From: Bacillus sp. FJAT-45037
GTDB lineage: Bacteria > Bacillota > Bacilli > Bacillales > Bacillaceae_D
Length of the DNA: 64,000 nucleotides
NCBI RefSeq assembly: GCF_002797325.1
Contig: NZ_KZ454938.1
Location: 2,182,267-2,246,266 of the forward strand
Direction of reading: 5' to 3'
Position 1 is the stretch's first letter; every line of letters starts with the position of its first letter. Positions 17,051 through 25,633 of the stretch are shown here, piece by piece. The notes under the pieces are model-generated. The model was given only the letters and a program-made list of their open reading frames with translations. It was not told where the DNA came from and searched no databases. The position numbers were made by a program, and so were the translations under genes.

Positions 17051-18025
17051 TTACTTCACCTCTTTTAAAGCAAGTCCGACTGCCGTTAAAAATTGCGGAG
17101 AGAGACCCGACTCTGAAGTGGATAAATTGTTGTATCCAACTTGAATATCGAGAAGAGTCTTCGCTGCTAGTTGTTCTCTAATATAATTAAAATAAGGATG
17201 ATCCCCCGTCACAAAGACATGACTAATGCTTTCTTCACCTTTATGTACCGTGTATTTATAAAAGCTCATAATGCGTTCAATCTCATTAATTTGGTCTTGA
17301 ATATCACCATATAACGAGACTTCATCCCCTGAATAGGTCATTTTCTCTGATGATCGCGCACTTTTGTATTCCATTTCATCGATTAAGTTCGGTGTCGCCA
17401 AATGATGAATATACTTCGGTTCATGTTGATGAAAAATACTAATCGTAATCGCATCGACATTGTAGTCTAGTAACATCGTATGGACATTTGGATTCGTTTG
17501 ATCGAGTTGCGATAAGACTCGGTACAAAGCCAAGGCATTGACGTCTATCGATAGTAAATCTACTTTTAAGTCATCAAGGATGTCTACATAAGTCTGCACG
17601 ATCGATTCTGGCGCAGCAAATAACATAATATAGCGCTTATCTCCTGAAGTCGTAAGTTGGTAGTCAAATACCGGATTTGAGAATGGTAGAGGGATTGAGT
17701 TACCAAGTTCCATGAACAAGTAGCCTTTGACTTCATCTTCTGCTAACTTTGCCGGCATCGGAATGGCCCGAAAGAAAACATGAGCATCCGGAACGACAAA
17801 ATGGACTTTTTTATTTTTTAAGTTCCACTCAGTGACACACTCTTCTAAGATGACTTGGAACTGATCTTCATCAATAATTTTCCCTTCACGAATGACACCA
17901 CTCGGCAAATAACGCTCAAAGTAAACAGGTGTTTCGCTTAGATCTTGATTCTGTAGTAGGACACATCGAATCACATGATCTTTTATGATTAATCCCAAAG
18001 GCTTAGACTTTCGAAATGAAAACAT
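17051..18025 (-). CDS. pilM: Type IV pilus assembly protein PilM
   Basis: A 324-residue cytoplasmic actin-like protein. Recognisable segments are LGLIIKDHVIRCVLL at the start, the PMPAKLAEDEVKGYLFMELGNSIPLP stretch typical of PilM (split here by the 20-residue rule: PMPAKLAEDEVK, then GYLFMELG), and a late VFVTGDHPYF phosphate-binding-like turn. PilM binds the N-terminus of PilN and ATP and couples the cytoplasmic motors to the alignment complex. GAAAGGAGAG precedes the ATG. It follows the prepilin peptidase gene. Confidence 0.88.
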   Translation of the reverse strand: MFSFRKSKPLGLIIKDHVIRCVLLQNQDLSETPVYFERYLPSGVIREGKIIDEDQFQVILEECVTEWNLKNKKVHFVVPDAHVFFRAIPMPAKLAEDEVKGYLFMELGNSIPLPFSNPVFDYQLTTSGDKRYIMLFAAPESIVQTYVDILDDLKVDLLSIDVNALALYRVLSQLDQTNPNVHTMLLDYNVDAITISIFHQHEPKYIHHLATPNLIDEMEYKSARSSEKMTYSGDEVSLYGDIQDQINEIERIMSFYKYTVHKGEESISHVFVTGDHPYFNYIREQLAAKTLLDIQVGYNNLSTSESGLSPQFLTAVGLALKEVK

Positions 18026-18050
18026 GATGACTCTCCTTTCTATCTATCTC

Positions 18051-18806
18051 TTATAATAAACTATTTAGGTACCAAGAAAGAAGAGATTCTCCAAAAAAGA
18101 AACTGGTAATCGCCCCTGCAACAATAAATGGTCCAAATGGGATCGGCTGCCCTCGTTTCACTTTTTTCATCGCCATTAACACGAGTCCAACGACAGCCCC
18201 GTAAAATGCAGACAAAAAGAACGCAAGTAACACAAGCTTCCAACCGAGAGCGAGGCCTAATACCGCAAACAGCTTAATATCTCCCCCTCCCATTCCTCCA
18301 TTGCTAATGATCGCAATGAGAAACAACAAACTAAACCCCATCACTGCCCCGACATACGGGTCCCACCAAACATCGGCTGGAAAAATCAGTCGATAGATTA
18401 GAAGGCACACCCCAAAAAACAATAGCACTTTATCAGGAATAATCATGTAGGCTAAATCAGACACTAAAATAATCATCAGTAATGAGAGCAATAAAAGAGA
18501 AAGGATAAGTTCAATGGAAAGTCCAAAGACAAGAAAAGAAACCATAAATAAAAGACCAGTTAATGCCTCTCCAGCAGGATAAAGCAACGAGACCCGCTGA
18601 TCACACTTTCGGCAACGACCACGCATGAATAGATAAGAAAACACAGGCACAAGATCACGCGCACGCAGCCGGTAACCACAGCTTGTACAATGTGAAGGCG
18701 GCCGAACAATCGACTCCCCCTTAGGCACCCGTAACCCAACAACATTGAAGAACGAACCGAAGACCAGACCGAGGAGAAGGAAGTAGAAGCTGAGGATAAT
18801 CGACAT
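18051..18806 (-). CDS. pilD: Prepilin peptidase (A24 family, ComC/PilD type)
   Basis: A 251-residue polytopic aspartic protease that removes the leader of type IV prepilins and N-methylates the new N-terminus. The two catalytic aspartates are visible in VSDLAYMIIPD and GGMGGGDIKLF. The N-terminal methylase loop carries the four-cysteine site CTSCGY and CRKCDQ. About eight membrane segments are present. The start is set at ATG 18806, seven bases after AAAGGGG; the longer frame would run into the hairpin after the pilin gene. In B. subtilis comC occupies this chromosomal position, so this enzyme may also serve competence pseudopilins. Confidence 0.93.
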   Translation of the reverse strand: MSIILSFYFLLLGLVFGSFFNVVGLRVPKGESIVRPPSHCTSCGYRLRARDLVPVFSYLFMRGRCRKCDQRVSLLYPAGEALTGLLFMVSFLVFGLSIELILSLLLLSLLMIILVSDLAYMIIPDKVLLFFGVCLLIYRLIFPADVWWDPYVGAVMGFSLLFLIAIISNGGMGGGDIKLFAVLGLALGWKLVLLAFFLSAFYGAVVGLVLMAMKKVKRGQPIPFGPFIVAGAITSFFFGESLLSWYLNSLL

Positions 18807-18828
18807 GGAAATGCCCCTTTCTATGAAT

Positions 18829-18855
18829 AAAGCCCTCATTTAGAATGAGGGCTTT
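18829..18855 (-). terminator. Stem-loop between pilin and prepilin peptidase genes
   Basis: A perfect 12-bp stem AAAGCCCTCATT/AATGAGGGCTTT with a 3-base loop follows the pilin stop codon. The downstream T run is weak (TTTATTC), so it probably acts as a partial terminator or mRNA-stabilising hairpin, allowing more pilin than downstream product. Confidence 0.65.
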
Positions 18856-18867
18856 ACTTGAACTACA

Positions 18868-19281
18868 TTAAATATTCGCATCATCATCAAAAGAATCCCT
18901 GTTAAATTCATTAATGGAACCATCATAATAGCCCTCTAACTTAATTGTATAGATTTCTCCATCATAAGATACTTCAACCTCTTCCGCATCATAATTTTCT
19001 CCAGTAGTTGGGTCTTTAATTTGCGTTAAATAGCCATCAGCTATAAGTGTAGTTAATTTTACTTCATCTTCACTAGGATACTCCGCTGAAAAGTACAATT
19101 TAGAAGCATTCACAATCTGCTGTGCATTGGCAATGTGGGCATCTTTACGTGAGTTCTCCATAATCCCACCAATCGATACAACCGCAATTGCTGCGATAAT
19201 TCCTAAAATAACGATAACAACTAGTAATTCAATTAACGTTAAACCACGTTGATCTTTTAATGCTTTCATTCGTTTTAACAT
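18868..19281 (-). CDS. pilA: Type IV major pilin
   Basis: A 137-residue prepilin. The leader MLKRMKALKDQRG ends in glycine and cleavage would give a mature protein starting LTLIELLVV, with the essential Glu at position 5. The hydrophobic alpha1 helix covers about residues 14-38. The C-terminal part is short, acidic and lacks the disulphide loop of Gram-negative pilins. It is the only pilin-like gene in the window, so minor pilins must be elsewhere or absent. AAAGGAGAG precedes the ATG. The 108-base gap upstream holds a TATAAT box (19342-19347). Confidence 0.92.
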   Translation of the reverse strand: MLKRMKALKDQRGLTLIELLVVIVILGIIAAIAVVSIGGIMENSRKDAHIANAQQIVNASKLYFSAEYPSEDEVKLTTLIADGYLTQIKDPTTGENYDAEEVEVSYDGEIYTIKLEGYYDGSINEFNRDSFDDDANI

Positions 19282-19341
19282 GTATTTCTCTCCTTTTAAA
19301 AAATCATTAGTCCATTTTTAAATGACCTTCTTAACAAGTAT

Positions 19342-19347
19342 ATTATA
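19342..19347 (-). promoter_or_regulatory. Possible internal promoter -10 box for the pilin gene
   Basis: A perfect TATAAT lies in the only sizeable gap inside the pil cluster, about 60 bases before the pilin start. No good -35 hexamer is present at 16-18 bases. The stretch between it and the pilin contains a short hairpin (GTCATTT/AAATGGAC) and a T run. Confidence 0.3.
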
Positions 19348-19389
19348 CTATCATTCTACAAAATACTATCTTTTTCCCGTAGTCTCTTT

Positions 19390-20595
19390 CTATATTTCTC
19401 CATAGATTTGAAACATTGGGACCATGATCGCAATAACAATGACTCCAACAATTGCGGCTAAAAAGACAATCATTAATGGTTCGATCAGACTTTTTAGGCG
19501 ATCGGTTGTATTTTCGACTTCATCTTCATAAAAGTCGGCAACTTTCGAGAGCATGAGATCTAGTGAACCTGTCTCCTCACCAATTGAAATCATTTGAACG
19601 ACGAGTGGTGGAAACACCCATGATTTTTTCATCGGTTCGGTCAGACGTTCTCCGTTTTCTAGCGCATGTCGCGATTCTTTCATCACATTTGAAATGACCG
19701 CATTTCCAATTACTTTTTCCACAATCGAGATTGCTTGTAAGATTGGCACAGAGCTTGAAAAAAGTGAGCTTAATGTTCGCGTCATTCGAGCGAGCGCTGC
19801 TCGTTGCAGTAGTTTTCCGAATATCGGCATCTTAAGTAAAGCATAATCTAAATATAGGCTTGTCTTTGGGTTTTGCCGGATCACTTGAAACAGTAAGACG
19901 ATGGCAATGACTAGTAAGAGTAATAGCCACCAAAAGTGTTGAATGAAATCACTAGCTCCCATAACAAATCTCGTAATCAAAGGTAGTTCTCCACCGAGGT
20001 CGCTAAGCATCGCAGCGAATGTTGGGACAACCGAGGTGAGTAGAAAGATAACTACCCCAATCGCAACAATCCCAACAACAATCGGATAGGCAAGAGCTGA
20101 GATGACCTTCTGTCTAGTTTTATGTTGCTTTTCAAAATGAACGGCTAAACGATCAAGAGATCCATCGATGTCCCCGCTAATTTCACCGGCTTTCACCATG
20201 TTAATGACGAGTGCTTCGAAAATTTTCGGATGCTTGGCTGCAGCATCTGAAAAAGGCAAACCTGATCGAAGCTCATCTTCAATCGCCTCTAATGATCTCT
20301 TTAGCGCTTTGCTACTCGTTTGTTTACTCAAAATATTCGTTGCCTCAACAATCGATACTCCTGCTTTTAACAGCGTCGAAAACTGGCGCAAGTAGATCGC
20401 AAAGTCTTGAAGTTTAACTGGATTTCCAAACGAGATTTCCTTGTTTAGCCCTGTTGCTTTCGCTTCAGTTAATTCGAGCACAGATATTTGCTTTTCTTTT
20501 AATTTAGTTGCCGCATCTCTTTTCGTACTACCGGTAATTACTCCTTTTTTTGTTTTCCCGTTCGTACCCCGCCCTATGTAATTAAATTGAGCCAT
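19390..20595 (-). CDS. pilC: Type IV pilus inner-membrane platform protein PilC (GspF family)
   Basis: A 401-residue platform protein with two copies of the T2SSF domain: about residues 65-190 (LRQFSTLLKAGVSIVEA) and 270-390 (MTRTLSSLFSSSVPILQA). Membrane segments follow each cytoplasmic helical bundle (about 170-190, 220-240 and 370-395). PilC rotates with PilB or PilT to insert or remove pilins. AAGGAGGG precedes the ATG. Its 5' end overlaps pilT by 14 bases. Confidence 0.94.
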   Translation of the reverse strand: MAQFNYIGRGTNGKTKKGVITGSTKRDAATKLKEKQISVLELTEAKATGLNKEISFGNPVKLQDFAIYLRQFSTLLKAGVSIVEATNILSKQTSSKALKRSLEAIEDELRSGLPFSDAAAKHPKIFEALVINMVKAGEISGDIDGSLDRLAVHFEKQHKTRQKVISALAYPIVVGIVAIGVVIFLLTSVVPTFAAMLSDLGGELPLITRFVMGASDFIQHFWWLLLLLVIAIVLLFQVIRQNPKTSLYLDYALLKMPIFGKLLQRAALARMTRTLSSLFSSSVPILQAISIVEKVIGNAVISNVMKESRHALENGERLTEPMKKSWVFPPLVVQMISIGEETGSLDLMLSKVADFYEDEVENTTDRLKSLIEPLMIVFLAAIVGVIVIAIMVPMFQIYGEI

Positions 20596-21637
20596 TGTTG
20601 CTTGTTCCCTCCTTTAAATAAGGAGCAACAGCCTCGATTGATACACTTCGTTGATCTAGTAGCTCTTTAATCGACATTTCTAATGTGTGCATGCCTTCGC
20701 TTTTACTTGTCTGCATCACATTATGAATTTGAAAAATCTTTTCATTTCGAATTAAATTCGCTACAGCCGAGTTGTTCATTAAGATTTCTGTTGCTGCTAC
20801 TCGACTTTTTCGATCAGGGGTAGGGAAGAGTCGTTGAGAAACAACCGCTTTTAAGACAGATGCTATTTGGACACGAATTTGCGGTTGTTGATTAGGTGGA
20901 AAAACATCGATCATCCGGTCAATTGTCGAAGGACCACTTGTCGTATGGAGCGTTCCTAACACTAAATGACCTGTTTCTGCCGCGGTAATCGCCGTTGAGA
21001 TGGTTTCAAGATCTCGCATTTCTCCGACTAAAATCACATCTGGGTCCTGCCTGAGCGAAGCACGTAATCCTTTAGCAAATGTTTCGGTATCAAACCCGAC
21101 TTCTCGTTGGTCGATAATGCATGATTTATGCTTATGCAAATACTCGATCGGATCTTCTAATGTGACAATATGTCGACTCATCGTCTCATTCATATAATGA
21201 ATCATCGAGGCTAGAGTTGTTGACTTTCCACTCCCGGTTGGACCTGTAACCAAGACAAGTCCTTGAGGATACTGAGCAATCTTTTGAAGCGCCTTAGGCA
21301 TCCTCAATGATTCAAGTGTCGGGATTTCGGTCGGAATAATTCGAATCGCTAAACTAAGGCATGAACGCTGATAATAGGCATTAATACGAAAACGAGATAC
21401 TTTAGGAATGCCATAGGAAAAGTCAACCTCGCCTTGCTCTTTTAACTTTTCTTTTAGCGGTTCGGTTAAAAGAGCCATCGTCATCTTTTCCGTATCTTCT
21501 GGTACTAACTTATCCGTGCCGTATCGTTTTAACTGACCGTTGACTCGAAAAATCGGAGGAACGCCGACGGTTAAGTGAACATCTGAAGCTTTTAATTGGA
21601 AGGCTGCGCGAAGTAACTGCTCAATTTTCTCCTTCAT
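20582..21637 (-). CDS. pilT: Type IV pilus retraction ATPase PilT
   Basis: A 351-residue hexameric secretion ATPase. The Walker A motif GPTGSGKSTT is near residue 130, followed by the Asp box (VTLEDPIEYLH), Walker B (DPDVILVGEMRD) and the His box (TGHLVLGTLHT). The NLIRNEKIFQIHNVMQTS stretch is the AIRNLIRE-type element specific to PilT rather than PilB. It powers pilus depolymerisation, so twitching motility or DNA uptake by retraction is expected. AGAAGGGAG precedes the ATG. Confidence 0.94.
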   Translation of the reverse strand: MKEKIEQLLRAAFQLKASDVHLTVGVPPIFRVNGQLKRYGTDKLVPEDTEKMTMALLTEPLKEKLKEQGEVDFSYGIPKVSRFRINAYYQRSCLSLAIRIIPTEIPTLESLRMPKALQKIAQYPQGLVLVTGPTGSGKSTTLASMIHYMNETMSRHIVTLEDPIEYLHKHKSCIIDQREVGFDTETFAKGLRASLRQDPDVILVGEMRDLETISTAITAAETGHLVLGTLHTTSGPSTIDRMIDVFPPNQQPQIRVQIASVLKAVVSQRLFPTPDRKSRVAATEILMNNSAVANLIRNEKIFQIHNVMQTSKSEGMHTLEMSIKELLDQRSVSIEAVAPYLKEGTSNNGSI

Positions 21638-21656
21638 TTATTTCTCCCTTCTGCGC

Positions 21657-23318
21657 TTAGTCACTTGTGATAACTCGCAAAATTTCCTCGGTCGTTGTCA
21701 GTCCTTGCTTCACCTTTAACAGTCCATCATCGATTAAAAAGATCGTTCCTTTCTTGATCGCATAAGACTTTATGTCTTGAATCGACTTGTTGTTCATGAT
21801 CATCTTTTTTATCGTTTCATCAATAACTAAGATCTCATGAACCGCGAGTCTTCCTTTATAACCTGTCATATTACATGTCGGACACCCAGTTCCACGGTTT
21901 ACTTGTTGAACTTTCATTCCTCGAGTTGCAAAGATTTCTTTTTCTCTCTCGGTTGGAGTTACGTCTTCTTTACAGTCTCGACATACTCTTCGCACTAAGC
22001 GTTGTGCGACGACTCCACTTAAGGAAGAAGCCACTAAAAATGGCTCAAGTCCCATATCTACTAATCTAGTAATCGTACTGATCGAGTCATTCGTATGCAC
22101 CGTACTCAAAACGAGATGTCCTGTTAACGAAGCTCGAACTGCAATTTCGGCTGTTTCGGTATCACGAATTTCCCCCACCATTACAATGTCAGGATCTTGA
22201 CGCAAAATCGCGCGCAAACCTGCAGCAAAAGTCATCCCAACCTTAGTATTTACTTGAATTTGGTTGATTCCCTCTAGTTGATACTCAACAGGGTCTTCTA
22301 CGGTAATTACGTTTACTTCTTCGGAATTTAAGCGGTTTAAACTTGCATACAGCGTCGAAGATTTTCCTGATCCAGTAGGGCCAGTAATTAACACGATGCC
22401 AGTAGGCTTTTCGATCAATTCCATAAAGAGCTTAAGGTGTATCTTATTTAAACCTAGTTTACTTAGATCATTAATCGCAGCACCTAAGTCTAAAATACGC
22501 ATCACTACTTTTTCCCCATACACCGTCGGGAGCGTAGAGACGCGGAGATCAACAGGGTGAAAATCAAGATTCACTTTAATTCGTCCATCTTGTGGAATTC
22601 GACTTTCCGTAATATCGAGGTTTGCCATAATTTTAAGACGAGCAATGAGAACCTTTTGCATATGCTTAGGCAGGACACGCTCGTTTTTTAAAATGCCATC
22701 CACACGATACCTGACGACGACTTTTGTTTCCTGTGTATCAATATGGATATCACTTGCTCGTTCTTGAACAGCACGTAATAACAATTGATTCACGAGTTTC
22801 ACAATAGGAGAGTCTTCATTTTCAACTTCTTCTTGCTCTTGTTCGTTCACAGAGGAAGCCTCGTCCATAAATTCATCGACTGCATCATCGACATCATAAT
22901 ATTTATGTATCGCTCGAGTAATATCATCTTTTGTCGCGATCGCTACTTCAATTTGAAATCCAGTTGTTAACCTTAACTCATCAATGGCAAAAAAGTCCAT
23001 TGGGTCAGCCATCGCAACGAGTAATTTATCTCCATCCTTCTTTAAAGGGAGGACTAAGTTTCTCGAAGCCGTTTCTTTTGGAATTAACCTGATGACATTA
23101 GCATCGACAGGGTAACGGTATAAGCTTACATGAGGTATGCCTAATTGAAACTCTAGCACTTCAATTAATTGTTGCTCGGTAATATACCCTTGTGCTAAAA
23201 GAGCATCGCCAAGTTTCTGTGAATCTTGCTTCTCCTGTAATGTCAGCTCGAGTTGCTCATGTGTAATCAAGCCCGACTCTACTAGTAAATCACCTAATCT
23301 TTTTCTAATCTTAGTCAT
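21657..23318 (-). CDS. pilB: Type IV pilus extension ATPase PilB with MshEN-type N-terminus
   Basis: A 553-residue extension ATPase. The N-terminal domain contains two tandem motifs, RLGDLLVESGLIT...L...L...Q (about residues 7-30) and KLGDALLAQGYIT...L...L...Q (about 33-56), matching the c-di-GMP-binding MshEN pattern. The ATPase core has Walker A GPTGSGKSSTLY, Asp box ITVEDPVEYQLEG, Walker B DPDIVMVGEIRD and His box TGHLVLSTVHTNDS, plus the zinc cysteines CRDC and CPTC found in PilB. The start is set at ATG 23318 after GGGGTGG; the GTG three codons upstream lies within that site. Confidence 0.94.
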   Translation of the reverse strand: MTKIRKRLGDLLVESGLITHEQLELTLQEKQDSQKLGDALLAQGYITEQQLIEVLEFQLGIPHVSLYRYPVDANVIRLIPKETASRNLVLPLKKDGDKLLVAMADPMDFFAIDELRLTTGFQIEVAIATKDDITRAIHKYYDVDDAVDEFMDEASSVNEQEQEEVENEDSPIVKLVNQLLLRAVQERASDIHIDTQETKVVVRYRVDGILKNERVLPKHMQKVLIARLKIMANLDITESRIPQDGRIKVNLDFHPVDLRVSTLPTVYGEKVVMRILDLGAAINDLSKLGLNKIHLKLFMELIEKPTGIVLITGPTGSGKSSTLYASLNRLNSEEVNVITVEDPVEYQLEGINQIQVNTKVGMTFAAGLRAILRQDPDIVMVGEIRDTETAEIAVRASLTGHLVLSTVHTNDSISTITRLVDMGLEPFLVASSLSGVVAQRLVRRVCRDCKEDVTPTEREKEIFATRGMKVQQVNRGTGCPTCNMTGYKGRLAVHEILVIDETIKKMIMNNKSIQDIKSYAIKKGTIFLIDDGLLKVKQGLTTTEEILRVITSD

Positions 23319-23336
23319 CTTGACCACCCCATTTCC

Positions 23337-24809
23337 TCACTCTTCGCCTTTTACTGGTAAACGATTAAGCTCTGATTCACTTGTTGGCTCTTCCTCTGTT
23401 CTAGCGTCTGAAGAAGGAGAGCGCTCTTGGTCATTTGGTGACGTCGGAGTTCTTCTTCCCTCATTACTACCGGGTGTTAACTCATTTTCTGTGCCTTGGT
23501 TATGAGTTGGATCGCCATCTGTTCCCGTACCTCGAGTAGGATCTTGACCATTGTCTGAGTCCGTCGGTACTAGTGAATCCCCGTCAACATTTTCTCCTTG
23601 ATCAGGTTGACCAGGTATGCCAACTTCCTCATTTTGTGATTGCTCTCGGTCTAAAAGACTGCGCTGAACAACTCGGTGAATCGGTCGGTAAAAATCACTG
23701 TATAACTCTTCTGTCTCCAAGATCGTTCCATCTCTTGAAATCACTTTTCGATTCAAAGTCACCGCAGATCCTACCTTACCGTCTTCTATCACAGTCGTTT
23801 CCCCTTGGCTTAATTTAGAGGAGAATTGTAAGACCGAGCGCGGTTCTAATTCACGCTCGTCTACCTTCTCAATTTCATATTGAAACGGAATCTCTCTCCC
23901 AATGATGGAAACAGAGACCGCTTGATCATACGCTTCAAAATGAATCGAATACAGATCGCTGTTTGGGTTAAAAAATTCGTAATTCGTATTTTCGTTAATC
24001 AATGCTTCATAACCAACCTCAACGGACGGTGGAACTTCGGAACTGATGGTACGACGTAACACATCAAAATTCGTCTCTATGACTGCCTTATGTAATGTTG
24101 AAGCAAGGATGGTCAACACGTCTTCATCACCACTTCCAAGCTCGCGCTCAAGAAGGACCGATTGAAAGGAGAATAGACTCTCTGCCTCCACAACAAGGGG
24201 ATACAATTGCGAAATGGTTTGCTCGATTTCAGGTGTAATGGTAATCCCACGCATAGTAGCTTGAGCAACCGTCACCTCACTTGTCGATACATCACTAAAA
24301 TGATCATTCAAATTGATGATCATCTCTTGGTTAGGTAAGAATTGGCTTCTCGTTTCGATTTCACGTTGTAGGGATTCAAAATCGAGAAACGAAACCAAGT
24401 TCTCTCCAAAGTATTCTAATACAAAATCCTTTAATTGAACGGTTTCGACGGTCACATAAAGAGCGTTCACATCACCGAATTGAGCTTGGTCCACACTGCT
24501 TTGCACATTAAATTGATACATGGATGCTTCTAGAGCATAATGCTCATCAACATATGTAAGGTATACGGGTGGATTCATTAACCAATCTGTTATTTGTTCA
24601 TCGATTAGCTGCTCTGCCTCACTTGTCTCTAAGCCTTCCACATTGATGGAAGCGACATATGTATTAGCATCAAACGTTTGTTCACCGATGACAAATGTGT
24701 TAAATAATGTCGAAAGGAGTAAAGAAGAAACTAGTATACCTAGTGCTGATAAGCCTATTAGCATGAATGACTTTACACTATTCGGTCTCTCACTATACTC
24801 TTCAGTCAT
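23337..24809 (-). CDS. Membrane-anchored VanW/G5-like protein of the pilus locus
   Basis: A 490-residue protein. One N-terminal membrane helix (about residues 14-37) leaves the rest outside the cell. Residues about 205-315 resemble the VanW region (LFSFQSVLLERELG and EFFNPNSDLYSIHFEA), but the usual GGGxCQ segment is replaced by GSGDEDVLTILAS. Residues about 315-385 resemble a G5 domain (LSQGETTVIEDGKVGSAV). The last 100 residues are disordered and rich in Pro, Thr, Glu, Asp and Asn. It lies 18 bases upstream of pilB in the same orientation. A role in carrying the pilus through the thick wall is inferred only. GAAAGAGGGGGA precedes the ATG. Confidence 0.7.
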   Translation of the reverse strand: MTEEYSERPNSVKSFMLIGLSALGILVSSLLLSTLFNTFVIGEQTFDANTYVASINVEGLETSEAEQLIDEQITDWLMNPPVYLTYVDEHYALEASMYQFNVQSSVDQAQFGDVNALYVTVETVQLKDFVLEYFGENLVSFLDFESLQREIETRSQFLPNQEMIINLNDHFSDVSTSEVTVAQATMRGITITPEIEQTISQLYPLVVEAESLFSFQSVLLERELGSGDEDVLTILASTLHKAVIETNFDVLRRTISSEVPPSVEVGYEALINENTNYEFFNPNSDLYSIHFEAYDQAVSVSIIGREIPFQYEIEKVDERELEPRSVLQFSSKLSQGETTVIEDGKVGSAVTLNRKVISRDGTILETEELYSDFYRPIHRVVQRSLLDREQSQNEEVGIPGQPDQGENVDGDSLVPTDSDNGQDPTRGTGTDGDPTHNQGTENELTPGSNEGRRTPTSPNDQERSPSSDARTEEEPTSESELNRLPVKGEE

Positions 24810-24831
24810 ATACTAGTCCCCCTCTTTCGAT

Positions 24832-25545
24832 TTATTTAACATTCATTGATAATTGGACAAACGCCGAACGGCTCTTCGCTCGAATCTGATTCACCTCTTC
24901 AACGGTTAACACCGTACCTTCTTCTGCTAACAACTCTCCCTCTTCTGAGTAGATCGTCGTCGTAACGGTCTTTCCAGTCAAAAGATCTGCTTGTCTTTTT
25001 TTGATGATTTCTTCATCTGATTGTTTAGAAGCAGGATCTTGTTCGTTTAGGCCCATTGTATCGTTATCTTTATCATTTTGTTCTTTCGTGCAATCTTCAT
25101 GAACAATCACCATTTCTTTGCCGATTGTAATCATAAATTCAGCATCATATTGAATCTGGCTATCCGCTAATTCAATTTGCTTTAATTTCCCTGAATCCTC
25201 ATCAAGATAATACTCTTGTACTTCTCCTAAAAATTGACCTTTTCTCGTCATGACTTTATTCCCTATTAATCTAATGTTATTATTTGCTAGGTTATTAGCA
25301 ATCGGCATTTCCGCTAGGTCAATAATATGATTCTCGTGTTCGATTGTGACCGCATAATCTCCCACCCCTATGACTTTCTTAAAAGGAACCGCCTTCATTG
25401 AAATCTGCCAATTTTCATTTTCAACCGTTAAAAAGTCGACTGATTTTTCATCTGGATTAATAATAAGTGTTTTAATTTTCCCGATCGTTTGTCCGTCTTG
25501 AATGCTAATTAGTGGAAGTCCTGTTACTTCAATACTTTTCTTCAT
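24832..25545 (-). CDS. PRC-barrel domain protein of the pilus locus
   Basis: A 237-residue soluble protein with two PRC-barrel-like beta units: about residues 1-75 (LPLISIQDGQTIGKIKTLIINP) and 80-155 (IRLIGNKVMTRKGQFLGEVQEY). A charged linker and a C-terminal segment (TTTIYSEEGELLAEEGTVLTVEEVN) follow. No signal peptide or membrane helix is visible. PRC barrels usually act as protein-protein or RNA-processing adaptors; no known pilus function. Start at ATG 25545 after AGGTG; an upstream in-frame GTG is part of that site. A TATAAT box at 25623-25628 may give it a promoter of its own. Confidence 0.7.
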   Translation of the reverse strand: MKKSIEVTGLPLISIQDGQTIGKIKTLIINPDEKSVDFLTVENENWQISMKAVPFKKVIGVGDYAVTIEHENHIIDLAEMPIANNLANNNIRLIGNKVMTRKGQFLGEVQEYYLDEDSGKLKQIELADSQIQYDAEFMITIGKEMVIVHEDCTKEQNDKDNDTMGLNEQDPASKQSDEEIIKKRQADLLTGKTVTTTIYSEEGELLAEEGTVLTVEEVNQIRAKSRSAFVQLSMNVK

Positions 25546-25633
25546 CGCTGTATGCACCTACTTTTAAGATTTGCGTTTCATTTCTATTCCATCTAACACG
25601 TACAATTACATAACATTACATTATTATATCACT

